NCBI GenBank assembly: GCA_028095005.1
Contig: CM051462.1
Span: 117,542,752-117,606,751 of the forward strand
Reading direction: 5' to 3'
DNA from: Rhynchospora pubera
Taxonomy: Eukaryota > Streptophyta > Magnoliopsida > Poales > Cyperaceae
DNA length: 64,000 nt
Shown here: positions 1 through 13,400 of the stretch, one piece after another
Layout: each line of letters begins with the position of its first letter
How positions within the stretch are numbered: the stretch's first letter is position 1
Translations under genes and position numbers: made by a program
Notes under the pieces: model-generated
The model's database searches: none
Told to the model about the DNA's origin: nothing
Seen by the model: only the letters and a program-made list of their open reading frames with translations

Positions 1-822
1 TGCACATATAGCATCACAAATAATCTCAGCTGATCTCGAGGTTTTTCTGCAATTAAATTGTAAAAATCATATATTTTATGTCCTTTTTGAATTGATCGGC
101 ACTTAATTATAAAAATAATATATTTTCGCTCTTTTTTCCATCGTATTTTTACAATTAATAAGACTATAAAAAAACACAGGACAAAAAAATAAGTCGCGCA
201 ACGCGCGACGCACCCACTAGTGGAAGGAAGGTTCTGGGCTGAACAGAAAAGTGACAAGGGCTCAAACGGAAAGAGATGGGGAAGTTGGAACGGAAAGAAT
301 AGATGAAAAAATATAGAATATAACGGAGAATTGAGAGGGTCAGCGCTCAAACATTAGCCTTCTGATCTAATCAGCGCACAAATCTTGACTATTTACAACG
401 GCAAAAGACTAGATAGGATATCCCCCCTGTCCTATCCAAAGGACAATAGCCAACTTCTATATAGTTAATATAACTAGATTAGTTATATCAAATTGTTCTA
501 GTTGATATATAACTAGAACAGTTATATCAAATTATTCTAGTTAATATTAACTAGTTCTCTCCCTCCTCTTCTGATTCGTTCCCTCCCTCCGATTCGCTCA
601 TCCTCTCTGAACTTTCTCATCCCATCATCCTCTCGTCCTCTACTAGACTTCCAAAAATAAAATTAGCGTGTTTTCTAAAAATAGAAATATTAAACGCGAT
701 TTTAGGAGAATGACGGAGATGATACGAAAGAGGGGATGATGAAAGCAATTCGCTAATAAAATTGTCAAACATTTGAAAACGAATCGTTCACTGTCAATTG
801 TCGTACTCGTATACATACATTT
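1..822. other. Intergenic DNA upstream of the Ds-like element
   Basis: No gene is seen. Around 455-555 there is a short AT-rich stretch in which the words AACTAGA, GTTATATCA and TCTAGTTGATAT recur in both orientations, so it could fold. A CG-rich patch (near 191-215) beginning GCGCAACGCGCGACG looks like the edge of some dispersed repeat, but I cannot assign it. Confidence 0.4.
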
Positions 823-1130
823 GGACCTGTCAAAAGCGAAACGTTTCCGTTTCTGTTCCGTCGAAACGGAACGTTAATTGAAAGCTGAAATGGGTTCCGT
901 TTTCAAAAACAAAACGGAAACGGAACTGAATTTTGTTAACGTAAATGGAACGGAATACGGAAATGGGCTGAAATCAATAGGAAATGTGAGGCGGAACGTT
1001 AAATGGAACAAATTTCAGTTACATTTGATGAAACGGAACGGAAATGAAACTACCATTTCGTTCCGTTACCGAAACAGAACGGAAATGAAAATCCATGTTT
1101 CCGCTTCCGTCATATACGTTTGACAGGTCT
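823..1130. mobile_element. Ac/Ds-like non-autonomous hAT element
   Basis: The element starts GGACCTGTCAAA and ends TTTGACAGGTCT, giving terminal inverted repeats of about 12 bp with one mismatch. It is flanked by ATACATTT (815-822) and ATACATTA (1131-1138), an 8-bp duplication with one mismatch, as expected for hAT transposons. The interior is crowded with AAACGG, GAACGG and complements, which resemble the AAACGG word bound by maize Ac transposase. A short open frame inside it (878-1123) is only a reading of these repeats. No transposase is encoded, so it would depend on another element. It lies about 230 bp upstream of the PPR gene start and may sit in that promoter. Confidence 0.7.
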
Positions 1131-1363
1131 ATACATTATAGAAGAGAAAAAAAAAAAAATCAAAGGATGCTATGAAAATCACTGCCTTTGATTTAGCCGG
1201 ACGGTTCAGATTCTCCCTGCTCTAATCTTCAGTAGGCGGGACTCAGTGACCAGTCACTCAGTCACCGGGAGCGGGGGCGGGAGGATATCAACAAACAACT
1301 ACTCCATCTTCTTCGGTGTTCACTAATCACTAATCTGTGCTACTCTCACTTCTTTCTTCCCTC

Positions 1364-4300
1364 ATGTCGACCTCTACGCACCTCTCCCCTCTCCTTCCCA
1401 CCTCTAACCGAACTCAACCTTCTATCCCCACCAACGAGACATTGAAAAGGCGCCTGCTCCGCAAGGGCGTCGACCCCACACCCAAAATCCTCCACAAACT
1501 CCGCAAGAAAGAAACACTCAAATCCCTCCGCCGAGCCAAGAAGCAAGCTCTCTCTCAACACCCGCCTCCTTTGACCGACGCACAGAAGCAAGCTTTGGCT
1601 GAAGACGAGCGGTTCCGCGCATTTCGGGCCGAGTATCGCCAGTTTAGAAGGGACTTGGTTCGAGGGAGGCCTTGGGAGAGAGGGAAGAATGCCGATTTGA
1701 GTAAGGTTTTGGGTTTGGAGGAGGAGGTGGAGTTGAGAGGAGAGCATTTGGAGGAACTTAGAGAAATGATGAAGGAAAGGAATCGAGAGAAATTTCGGTG
1801 GCTTTTGGATGATGACCTGGAGGAAGATGTGAGTGGAGATGAGAATGGAGAGAGGAATTGGATTCAATCGAAGAAGAAGGTCATGGGAGATGAACAGAAG
1901 ATTAAGTTTCTTGTGAAAAGGTAAGATTTTTTGAACAATTTATGATAGGCATTAGTTAGAGTAAAATTGTTGTAGTTTATAATTTCATTGTTACTTTTGT
2001 GATACAGCCTTCGTAATCTAGACATGGATTTGCATGACTGGAGATTCGTGAGACTGATGAAGCAATCAGACATTATCTATCATGAAATGAACTTATTGAG
2101 AATACTGCAAGGATTGGAGGCAGCTAAAAATTGGAAACAAGCTCTCTCTGTTGTCAAATGGGTTTATAGTCAAAAGGGTAACTTGCACCGAAAAAGCAGG
2201 TAAATCTTTGAATTTTACTTTGCACTTTCTAGATTTCTGTGGAACGTTATAGATGATGCTTACTGTTATAATGTAGGTTTGTATATACAAAACTTCTGTC
2301 AGTGCTTGGGAAAGGGAGGAGGCCAACTGAAGCTCTTCAGATTTTTAAAAAAATGCTTGTATGTTTAATCTTGTGTTGCATCCTTGCCAAATTAGTTTAA
2401 ATTCTACCTTTTATGTTGTTAAATTGATGTAATTTCATATCTATGTTATGTAGTCCGAAGCCCAAATTTATCCTGATATGGCCGCATATCACTCAATTGC
2501 AGTCACCCTCGGACAAGCTGGAATGGTTAATGAATTAATTAAAATAGTTGAAATGATGAGGCAGAAGCCCACAAAAAATATGAGAAGAAAAAACTGGGAC
2601 CCCACTTTGGAGCCAGATGTTGTAATATACAATGCGGTAAGTATTATTCCTCGTACTTTTCTGATTTCATTTTTCTTCATGTATTTATTATGTAGATTTA
2701 ACAGGATAATTACTTAGCTATTTATGTTTCAATCAGCTGCTAAAGTTTAGTTTCTACTATCACAACCCCTCAACTTTAGTTCCATCCAAATCATGTTGCA
2801 CTGTGAACTTTAAATTTACAATAACACATGACATATGAGTTGCTTTGTCAAAAATGGACTGTGTTGACTGTTTAGTCACTTGACAGATTTTCTGTTGGGA
2901 ACTATATGCTTTGTTGACTGTAAATCCTCAAGTTTTCTAACAAAGCAATTTTATCCTTCACATGTCAATAGTTTAAATACTTATTGAGATCTTGTTATTT
3001 GAAAAATCAAGCCCTTAAATAGACTGACCTTATTTGGATAGACTGGAAGTCGTTGGGATGCAGTTAGACCACTCAGAAGTTCGCCACCAACTCATAACTT
3101 ATGGTATAGTAAGAATGAATTTCGGTGAAATTTATCTGATATATAGCTCTGCTGAACTTACCACTGAAGATATAGTGAGTTTGCTTGCATCACATTAGCT
3201 TAACTACATGACAGTTATATCAAATTAGCTTAACTACATGTACAGTTATACGGAATTGGGTAGGAGGCTGAATAAGAGAAAGAGTAGATTATTATTAATT
3301 TTTTAAATTATTATTCAGGTTCTTAATGGCTGTATACCTTCATCTCAGTGGAAAGGGGTGTTTTGGGTATTTGATCAAATGAGATATGGAACCATAGAAC
3401 CTAATGCAGCTTCATATGGATTGGCTATGGAAGTAAGTGGTTATATTTATTGCTCCATTTGATGAAAATTGAGTCCCTGCCTAGGTAACCTATGGAATAA
3501 TTACAGTTGAACATGTTTGAGGAAGGTTTACTGTCAACATTTCTGCTTCAATTTCACCCATTATTGGTATGAGTTCTAGCCTTACAGATTTTGCTATTGA
3601 AAAGGTGATGCTTAGTGCTGGGAAATACGAGTTTGTCCACAAATTTTTTGAGAGAATGAAGAAAAATGGATTAGCTACGCAAGCAATCACTTATAAAGGT
3701 AAAAGGCATCCATCCTTGTTGAATTTCGTTATTTTCCTGTATGAAGCAGGGAAAGTGCTCTCCAGCATAGTACTTAGGAAAGTTTATTAATTAATAAGTT
3801 GAGTTCTGGAAATTCTTGTTCCAAAGCGAAAGTGCTCTCCAGCATAGTACTTAAGAAAGTTTATGTAATTAATAAATTGAGTTTTGGAAATTCTTGTTCC
3901 AAGCAAGTTGAGTTTAATCAAATTTGGTTGCCTTGATTGTAGTTGTATATTCTTTATTATTTTTTTCTGTCCTCTAGGACATACTATGCTTTGTTGGTTT
4001 ATTTATTTATTTTGAAGTGCTAAGCTTACTTTTGTAGTTATGTTACGTGTAATATTGAACTGTTCTTATTGTCTATTTGATTGCTTTCAGTTCTTGTGAA
4101 GTGCCTTTGGAAAGAAGGTAAAATCGACGAGGCTGTTGATGCTGTAAGGGATATGGAGAGGAGAGGAGTTGTTGGTCAGTCCTGTGTGTATTATGAACTA
4201 GCATGCTGCTTATGCAACAATGGAAGATGGCAGGATGCCATGTTAGAGGTTGGTAAACAAAAAAAATTGCGCCATGCAGGGCTATGTCACTATCTTCCCT

Positions 4301-5786
4301 ATTTTGTCTTTCTTGTTGTGCTTTGCACAACCATTAGTGAAAGGCGATAATTCACATAGGTCTCTCGTGAAGCAAGGATATAAAAAAGTTCATGTCCTTC
4401 ACATTTTCTCCCAACTACTAATTTGTCCAATTTGAATCTTGTTAAATGATGCTTTCATTAATTTAGAAAGGCCCATTCAAGTTGTACTTTGAATCACAAG
4501 TTATTCTACAAGGCATATATTTTGTTCACAGGTTGAGAAGCTGAAGAAACTACCTCGTACCAAACCACTGGAGGTGGCATTTACTGGCATGATAATATCA
4601 TCATTTGAAGGAGGCTATATAAATAACTGTATCTCAATATTTGAACAAATGAAGCTTTATTGTAGACCTAACACTGGGGCAATAAATTCCATGCTAAGAG
4701 TTTATGCTAGGTCTGACATGTTTGCAAGAGCAAAGGACTTGTTTGAATGTATGAGTACAGTCTTCCATACCGAAGCAGATGTGCACACATACAACTTAAT
4801 GCTCGAGGCTTCAGCTAGTGCATTACAGTGGGAATATTTTGAGTTTGTTTATAGAGAGATGGCCTTGTCTGGTAACCAACTGGATCAAAGAAAGCACGTG
4901 AGTTTGATTGTTGAGGCATCAAAATTTGGAAAGGTTTGATTTTCTGAAAAGTTCCCTTTATATGATTCTGTTATTTGATTAAGATATATTAACCAGTTAC
5001 ACCCTTAATTGTGCAATTAAGCTCTTGTCAATGTAATAAAGGCTGAAAAGTTCTCAATCAATCCAAAATTTGTGCATTTGAACATCAACCAAGTCTTCTG
5101 ATTCTTAAAATTATCCAATATTTGGGCAACTGAAAACCAAAAAAAATAACACATGCATGCTGGAACCATTCCATGCTAGTAGCAGCCTGACAAAAGGGCT
5201 CCAATGTTGTAACTCTGGAAGAAGTTTGCTAACATGTATATTCTATGTTTCTATACAGCCAAATTTACTGGAGCATGCTTTTGATACAATACTTGAGGCA
5301 GGAGACATCCCTGATGTTACAATTTTCACTGAAATGATTTGCCATACAATATCTGAGGGTGATTTTCAGAGAACTTTGAACCTGATAAATGGCATGGCTC
5401 ATGCTTCGCTGAAGGTAAATGAGTCAGAGTGGATCAATCTCCTCAGAGAAAACATGTATCGTTTTAGAGACGATGTACATTTGGACCTCCTGCATTTTAT
5501 AAAATCAGGTCAAATTGTGTCAGAGGAACCAGCCTCTAGCTTTGTCAGATCATTGGAGCGCCTCTCTTGTACAAATTTGCTGGAGGTTGTTGATTCAAAA
5601 ATAATTGTTGAGGAACCTAATAACCGTTTGGGACTTGGAAATTGGGATTGGGACTCAAAGACTCCTGTCATGGATGAAGTGCTCAAGTCACTGACTGCTG
5701 ATGTTGGTAATATTTTTGATGAGTTACCACCAGCGGAAGAGATACTTCACATGTGGGAGCAGGAGAGAACCGAGATTTGTTTATGA
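1364..5786 (+). CDS. DG1: Chloroplast PPR protein, DG1 (DELAYED GREENING 1)-like
   Basis: Nine exons join in frame: 1364-1920, 2008-2199, 2277-2358, 2454-2636, 3319-3432, 3605-3698, 4091-4248, 4532-4933 and 5259-5786 (TGA), giving 769 residues; Arabidopsis DG1 (At5g67570) is of similar length. The N-terminus is Ser/Thr-rich like a plastid transit peptide and is followed by a basic block containing RRLLRKGVDPTPKILHKLRK. Helical PPR repeats follow, with recognisable segments such as YELACCLCNNGRWQDAMLEV. In Arabidopsis, DG1 acts in early chloroplast development and has been reported to work with sigma factor SIG6 in plastid transcription; that role is taken from the family. The ATG at 1364 is used rather than an in-frame GTG at 1337. 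The donor after 4248 (GTTGGT) is weak but is the only one that keeps frame. No disabling change is seen. Confidence 0.9.
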
Positions 5787-6257
5787 TTGAATATTATCTT
5801 GGATCAGAATACCTGATAGTACCAAGAACCGATCATAACAATGCAAAGGTTAGGACCCTTGCCTATATACAGAGAATCTGAAGTCTTTTGTTTATCTGCT
5901 ACATGTAATGGATTTTATAAATGAGACGATTTTCTGGTGGTGGGGGGGGGGGGGGGGGGGGGGTTTGTCTGGTATTTGTGGGTATTGCTTAATCCCTTCT
6001 GCTGATGTATGCTCTTTAATAAATTCATTAAAGCAGAAACAATTCTGTTACACGGAGTCATTTATCCAACTACAAGCTCCGGATTTAACTAATTAGCATG
6101 CGTCCCGGAAAGCATGAAGCAAGCCGCACTACCATGCTATTGTATATTCCCTCATCAGGTGTCAATAAGATATCTGATCGTGATAGTCTGATTTTTTTAT
6201 TATTTATTAGAGAATTTGTTTTTTGCCATCATCAAACTTGTCAATTTTTAATTTACC
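5787..6257. other. 3' flank of the PPR gene with a poly-G run
   Basis: The probable 3' untranslated region of the DG1-like gene, followed by spacer. It contains a run of 22 G at 5942-5963 preceded by GGTGG. Otherwise it is AT-rich, with no open frame or RNA gene that I can support. The satellite array begins at its right end. Confidence 0.5.
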
Positions 6258-6960
6258 ATCTATAATTCAATCTTTTTTAATAAATAACATTTCAATCATA
6301 TTCTAGATAGTATAAAGAGTTTAAATGTAGATTATTGTGATGAAATGACTTAGAATGAATGCATAAACGATTGAAATTCTCAAATGATGCTCAGAATAGC
6401 ATTATTTGCACATTGTATGCATAATTATCATGTATAATTAATATTTTTGAATAAACAACATATGAATCATATTCTAGACCGTATAAAGAATTTGAATGTG
6501 GATTATTGTGGTGAAATGACTTGGAATGATTGCGGAAACAATTGAAATGTTCAAACGACGTTCAAAATTGGATTATTTGCACTTTATAAGCGTAATTATC
6601 ATGTAAATCTAATAGTTTTTATTAAACAACATACGAATCATATTCTTTACAGTATAAAATGTTTAAATGTAGATTATTGTGAAGAAATGATTTAGAATGA
6701 TTGCAGAAACGATTGAAATGTTCAAAATTGTATTATATGCACTTTATGTGCGTAATTACGATGTATAATCCAATATTTTAAAATAAACAATATATAAATC
6801 ATATTGAAGACAGTATAAAGAGTTTGAATGTTAATTATTATGATAAAATGACTTAGAATGAATGTAAAAATGATTGAAATATTCAAATGATGCTCAGAAT
6901 TGCATTATTTGCACTTTATATGCGTAATTACCATGTATGAACTAATTTTTTTGAATAAAT
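6258..6960. repeat. 172-bp satellite array, first block (about 4 monomers)
   Basis: Head-to-tail copies of an AT-rich monomer. Landmarks in order are AATAAATAACATATGAATCA, TTCTAGACAGTATAAAGAG, GATGAAATGACTTAGAATGA, CGATTGAAATGCTCAAATGA and ATATGCGTAATTACCATG. The distance between equivalent landmarks in clean neighbours elsewhere is 172 bp. Copies here are diverged and some are shortened. The block stops abruptly at about 6960, where unrelated DNA begins. Confidence 0.85.
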
Positions 6961-7328
6961 GATGAAGGCCTAGAACCTAGGAATATAGAATAAATTTGTA
7001 ACCTAGAGCTAACCTCAGTAGTGGTTTTAGTTGAGTTTTAGGGTCAAACCCAATGGACGTTACAATTGATTGTTAGACTTTACTTCCTCACGAAAGCTAG
7101 ACAATTAAATTTATGAAATTTTGGTTGATTAAATCTAAAGGTGCAAGTAAATAAATATTTTTTTGGTGTTTTAATTATCTAAAATAAATCTAAATGCTTA
7201 AAGAGATGTTTTGGTGTTTTAACAATAAGACGTCCTAGGGATCAAGTTTCACTTTGGTTTGGACTCTAAAACATAAGACTTGTCACTTTCGTGCATAGAA
7301 CGGTATTTTTCAAGCGATCAACTCTCTG

Positions 7329-7361
7329 TTCGGTCCGAACCAACATCAATTCGGTCCGAAC
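7329..7361. repeat. Paired palindromes TTCGGTCCGAAC, 21 bp apart
   Basis: Two identical 12-bp copies of TTCGGTCCGAAC start at 7329 and 7350; the core TTCGGTCCGAA is a dyad. CTCTG before the first copy and CAGAGG after the second make the whole arrangement an inverted repeat as well. The spacing matches that of the GC-rich pairs in the Athila-like element at 58-63 kb, although the sequence differs. Confidence 0.7.
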
Positions 7362-10241
7362 AGAGGGTGAAAGTGTGTGTTGTTGATTTTTTATGATACT
7401 TTACGCTTTGTGCTAGGGTTTGTTGGCTAAACCTATATTTGCTAAACCTCGGCGTTAGCTTGTTGGACTAGAAACTAGTTTAATCACAACCTAACCTAAT
7501 TAGATCAATTAGGCCACAACTTTTAGTATAGGCCTTAACTAATCTAAACTTGTTTGTTGGATTTCTTAAGGATATTTTGATGTATTTTGAACTATCTAAA
7601 AATTACACTTTTGATGTAAATTAATCTCCCTTTTCGGATCTACGATTTATCCTAAGTACTTGACTCAAATTAACTTGATTATCCTAACTTAGGCTTAACT
7701 AAATGCGGCCGTACATTTAGAAGTTGATTAGAGATTCACAAGCAATTCAAAGCAAGTAATTAACATAATTCTCAATAAACAAATCACAAAACATATCATA
7801 GCATATCGAGTCAAAACATCACATCCGAATCTATGTTACTTCCTCTGGCGGCTTTTTCTGACATCCCTCGTAGAATGAACGGGTTTCCTTGAGAAATGGG
7901 AATAAGCCTTAGATTCACCCCTCGTAAGATTAGATCCTTGTTTCGAGTATTCCTTGACGACAAGAGAGCCAGAGCGAGAGCCTATTCCTACGAAGGTTTA
8001 TTATTTGTATGTGGGTTCTTTCTTTCCTGTAGGCGCAAGCCCCTACTGTTAATTATCTTGTGGTTTTCCACGAGAACCTCTGATTAAGGGATCTAAAGAA
8101 TTATGTGTAATAGGCTAGGAAAATCGTTCTTTAAATAATTTTTGTGTTTACGCGGGATTCTATTCTTTTGGCTTAAACCGGACTCAATTGATAGTACCAG
8201 ACCTAATTAATGGGACTCAATTGAGGATTTTTTAAACTTTAAATAGTCTTGGACTTTTTATTTGGAAAGAGTTTGGTTTTAGTTTTGATTTCGTGTTTTG
8301 ACTTTTAAATTTATGATATTTCAATTGGGATTTTACCATTTTCACAATTTTCTTTTTTTTTTATTTTAAATTTTAGTTTTTTTTAAACTTCTTTTTATAT
8401 TTTTAATTATGCTTATTTTTTAAAATATTTGATGTTTAACATACTATTTTTGAACTCGTATATATTTTTTGAAATTACTAAAATTTTGATCTTTGATAAT
8501 TCATTGAAAGAGCTTTAGTGAGTTTTGACATCATTTTAAAATTTTATAAAATTTATTTATTGTTGGAAATGCTTCAAAAATAGAAAGGACCAACAAGTTG
8601 ATATATTTTTATATCAAAATATCAGTACATTTGGTTTAATTAGATTTTTAGAATTTTATGGATATTTTATTTGAATTCTTCTGAGTTTTCTACTTTTTTA
8701 ATGAATTTTTGAAATTTCTGCTAATTTTGGAATTTTCTGATTGGTCCACATGTGCATGGAAGGCTGAGGTATCTGCTACGTGGGTCTGACGTGGCGTTGA
8801 GCGGGCATGCTGACGTGGCATAGGCGTTGACTGGTCTGACTTGCTTTGCGTAGCGGGTTGTTTTCATGTCAGTGACCCGCCACAAGTGATTTGTCCACAG
8901 AGGATCACACACACACGCGGGTTCAGACCCGTCTTCTCCGACTAGAGATGGTTTTTATGCAATTTAGTCCTCCGATTTGTTCCGATCAAATTACGGCGAT
9001 TCCGGAAACCGTTTCGTTTGAGGTTAGGTTATTTGGAATCGTGAAGGTGAGGAGAAAACAATGGTACACTCCATTAGAGCTATAGCTTCTTGTTCTGCCA
9101 GTAATGGCATTCAATGGTTTCTGGTCACCTATCTCTGCCAGTCTGAGGTTTCTATCATTCTTGGGCATGTATAAAAGGAGCTTGTAAGGTCAATTTATCA
9201 TGGGGAGACTTGGATGTAGGTTAACTGGACTGAGGTAACTCGGGTTGCTTTTGGTCTGAGTTGAGTGCAACTGGTGGGGGCCACAGAGAGGTTTTCTTGT
9301 GCCAGCAACCATGTGGATAGCTTCAGGAGGTCAAACTCGGTTTGTCTATGTCCTTGTTTCAATTTGGAGCTTCATGGTTTGATGTGGGAAGCACTAGGGC
9401 GGAAGGTGCATTTTTTGTTCAATTTCAGCTTTGCATGGAAGTCAATTTACTGCAACAATTTTATCAAAAAAAAAAAAACTTACTGCAACAAGGCTTGTCT
9501 TACCATCCATTTTAAGTCAGTCTGAGATTGTTTTGTGTGTCCAAGTCAACACAGAGTGTAAGAGCAAGTGATTTAGCATTTGTCATTTTTTGCAATTTTC
9601 ATTTTTATACACATTTGCCACTGTTTTGGTGTGATCTCCATTTGAGTTGCTCAAAACACCGTAAAACCAGTTGCATCAACCACAAGGTCCACAACATATA
9701 TGAGAAATGTGTTTAAAGTAACTGAAGGTGGTGTTGATATTTTTGTTAAATTATTCATTTATCCATGTACTTTCTGTCCCTTTGAGAAAACTTTTTCACA
9801 ATTATCCGAATTTTCTGAAACTTTGCAAAATTTGCCCCTTTGTATGTTTGTTAAATGTCTATGCAAAAAAGTTTTGCGGAAGGTCCAAAATTTTGAGAGG
9901 ATGTCATTTTGTTTGGAGGGATACCCTACTGCCCTTTTATTGATCTGTTTGAAACTTTTATAAATTTCCAGAATTCATGAATTTTATTCCATTGCAAATG
10001 GAGTTTCAAGATGTGAATCAAATGACATAGACTTCTGTACATGGCTGAGACCCATGTGTCACCTCAAGCAAATCATTCTTTTCTTTCTTCTTATTTTATT
10101 ATATTATTATTATTATGATTTTTTTTGTTATACTTTGAAACTGAAATTTAATTCATGCATGAAACCCCTTTAACATACATGCCTATCTATTTCTCTTCTT
10201 TTAATTTATTAATAAAATGATGAAGTTTAAGGAAATTCCTT

Positions 10242-10281
<40 letters not shown>
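10242..10281. repeat. (TA)n(GA)n microsatellite
   Basis: About 23 bp of alternating TA followed directly by about 17 bp of alternating GA. A second composite tract of the same structure lies at 56272-56314 inside an intron. Confidence 0.9.
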
Positions 10282-10497
10282 AAGCCTTCAATCAAAGCGC
10301 TTTGACAGGAGTCTCAGTTAAACCCCGTCAGATCTCAATTTTGAAAGTTCAAACGACCGATCCAAACCGTCAAATATGATCTCCATATTGAAATCTCCTT
10401 GCCGACCAAAATTTTCATTTTTTTGAATTTTTTAAGTATATATATATATACAGAGGATTCGTTTTTGAATTTCATAGCACGAATAGCCTTCGTGCTA

Positions 10498-13400
10498 TTT
10501 ATATGCCTAATTACAATGTATAATCCAATCTTTTTAAATAAATAACATATGAATCATATTCTAGACAATATAATTAGTTTAAATATAGATTACTGTGATG
10601 AAATGACTTAGAATAAATGCAGAAAGGATTGAAATATTCAAATGATGCTCATAATTGCATTGTTTTCACATTATATGCCTAATTACAATGTATAATCCAA
10701 TCTTTTTGAACAAATAACATATGAATTATATTCTAGACAGTATAAAGAGTTTGAATGTAGATTATTGTGACGAAATTACTTAGAATGAATGCAGAAAAGC
10801 TTGAAATGCTCAAACAATACTCAGAGTTACTTTATTTGCACGTTATGTGCACAATTACCATGTATAATGCAATCTCTTTGAATAATTAACATATGAATCA
10901 TATTCTAGACAGTATAAAGAGTTTAAATGTACATTATTGTGATTAAATGACTTAAATTCAGGATTTAAATGATCAAATGATGCTCAGAATTACATTATTT
11001 GCACTTTATATGCCTAATTACAATGTATAATCCAATATTTCTAAATAAACAACATTTGAATCAAATTCTAGACAGTATAAGGATTTTAAATTTACATTAT
11101 TGTGATGAAATGACTTAGAAAGAATACAGAAATGATTGAAATGTTCAAATGATGCTCAGAATTGCATTTTTTTCACTTTATATGCATAATTATCATGTAT
11201 AATCTGATATTTTTGAATAAACAACATATAAATCATATTCTAGACTTTATAAAGAGTTTGAATATAGATTATTATGAAGAAATGACTTAGAATGAATCCA
11301 GAAATGATTGAAATGCTCAAATATTGCTCGGAACAACGATATTTGCACAATATATGCGTAATTAACATGTATAATCCAATTTATTTAAATAAATAACATA
11401 TGTATCATACTCTAGAAAGTATAAAGAGTTTAAATGTAGATTATTTTGATTCAATGACTTAGAATAAATGAAGAAATGATTGAAATGCTCAAATATTGAT
11501 TAGAGATGCATTATATGCAATTTATATGCGTAATTACCAAGTATAATCTAATATTCTTTAATAAATAACATATGAATTATATTCTAGATCATATAAAGAG
11601 TTTACATGTAGATTATTGTGTGGAAATGACTTAGAATGAATGGAGAAATAATTGAAATGCTCAACTGATGCTCTGAATTGCATTATTTACAATTTATTTG
11701 CGTATTTACCATATATAATCTATTTTTTTAGAATAATATATGAATGATATTTTGACAGTATAAAGAGTTTAAATGTAGATTATTGCGACGAGATGACTTA
11801 GAATTAATGCAGAAGCGATTGAAATGCCCAAATGATGCTAAGAATTGCATTATTTGCACATTATACCCGTAATTACCATGTTTAATCCAATATTTTTGAA
11901 TAAATAACATATGAAACATATTCTAAACAATATAAAGAGTTTAGATGTAGATTATTATGATGAAATGACTTAGAATGAATGCAGAAATAATTGGAATGCT
12001 CAAATAAAGCTCAGAACTGCATTATTTGCACTTTCTATGCATAATTACCATGTATAGTTTTATTTTTTTTGAATAAACAACATATAAATCATATTCTAGA
12101 CGTTATAAAGAGTTTGAATGCAGATTATTGTGAAAAATTGACTTAGAATGAATCCTGAAACGATTGAAATGCTCATATATTGCCCAGAACTGCAAAAATT
12201 GCACTTTATATGCGTAATTACCGTGTATAAACCAATCTTTTTAAATAAATAACATACGAATCATATTCTAGACAGTATAAAGAGTTTGAATGTACATTAT
12301 TGTGATGAAATGACTTAGAATGAATGAAGAAACGAGTGAAATGCTCAAATGATCCTCAGAATTGCATTATTTGCACTTTATATGCGTAATTACGATGTAT
12401 CATCCAATCTTTTTGAATAAATAATATATGAATTATATGCAAGTCAGTATAAAGATTTTAAATGGAGAATATGGTGAAAAAATTTAGAATGAATTAAGAA
12501 ACGATCGAAATCCTCAAATATTGCTCAGAACAGCATTATTTGCCATTTATATGCGTAATTACAATGTATAATCAAATCTTTCTGAATAAATAACTTATGA
12601 ATCAAATTCTAGACAGCATAAAGTAATTAAATATAGATTATTGTGATGAAATGACTTAAAATGAATGCCGAAAGGATTGAAACGATCAAATGATGCTCAG
12701 AATTGCATTAATTGCACATAATATGCCGAATTAAAATGTATAATAGAATCTTTTTGAACGAATAACATATGAATCATATTCTAGACATTATAAATAGTTC
12801 AAATATAGATTTTTATGTTGAAAGGACTTAGAATGCAGAAACGATTGAAATATTCAAATGATTCTCGAAACAGCATTATTGGCATTTTATATGTATAATT
12901 ACCGTGTATAATCCAATCTTTTCGAATAAATAACATATGAATCATATTCTAGATAGTATTAAGAGTTTGAATGTAGATTATTGTGATGAAATGACTTAAA
13001 ATGAATGCAGAAGCGATTGAAATACTCAAATGATGTTCAGAACTGCATTATTTGATCTTTATAAGCATAATTACCAGGTACAGTCAATTTTTTTTTAATA
13101 AATAACATATGAATCATATTCTAGACAGTATAAAATGTTTAAATATAGATTATAGTGAAGAAATGACTTCGAATGATTGCAGAAATGATTGAAATGCTGA
13201 AATATTGCTCAGAACAGCAATATTTGCACTTTATATGCATTATTACCATGTATAATCCAATATTTTTAAATAAATAACATATGAATCATATTCTAGACAG
13301 TATAAATAGCTTAAATATACATTATTGTTATGAAATGACTTATAATGAATGCAGAAAGGATTGAAATGATAAAATGATTCTTAGAATTGCATTATTTGCA

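Larger units (their letters stand above)
6961..10497. other. Unrecognised repeat DNA interrupting the satellite
   Basis: About 3.5 kb of non-satellite DNA with satellite on both sides, so it is inserted or substituted material. No coding region is convincing. The left part (to about 8100) has the texture of an LTR of a Ty3/gypsy element and carries a pair of identical palindromes at 7329-7361. The part from 8740 to 9260 is richer in GC, repeats TGACGTGGC, and has a TATA-like TATAAAAGG near 9171. A (TA)n(GA)n microsatellite lies at 10242-10281. A 9-bp hairpin (10474-10498) abuts the right satellite junction. No clean target duplication was found, so the block may be composite. Confidence 0.45.

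Noticed and set aside
1337..1363. Upstream GTG start extending the DG1-like protein by nine residues
   Set aside because: Nuclear plant genes start at ATG; the ATG at 1364 fits the family.
1346..1867. Antisense 173-codon frame opposite the first DG1-like exon
   Set aside because: It is a shadow of a coding exon with biased codons and has no recognisable domain.
10474..10510. Helitron 3' end (hairpin followed by CTAAT)
   Set aside because: The CTAAT is part of the normal satellite word ATATGCCTAATTAC, and the other end at 6961 lacks a TC start.
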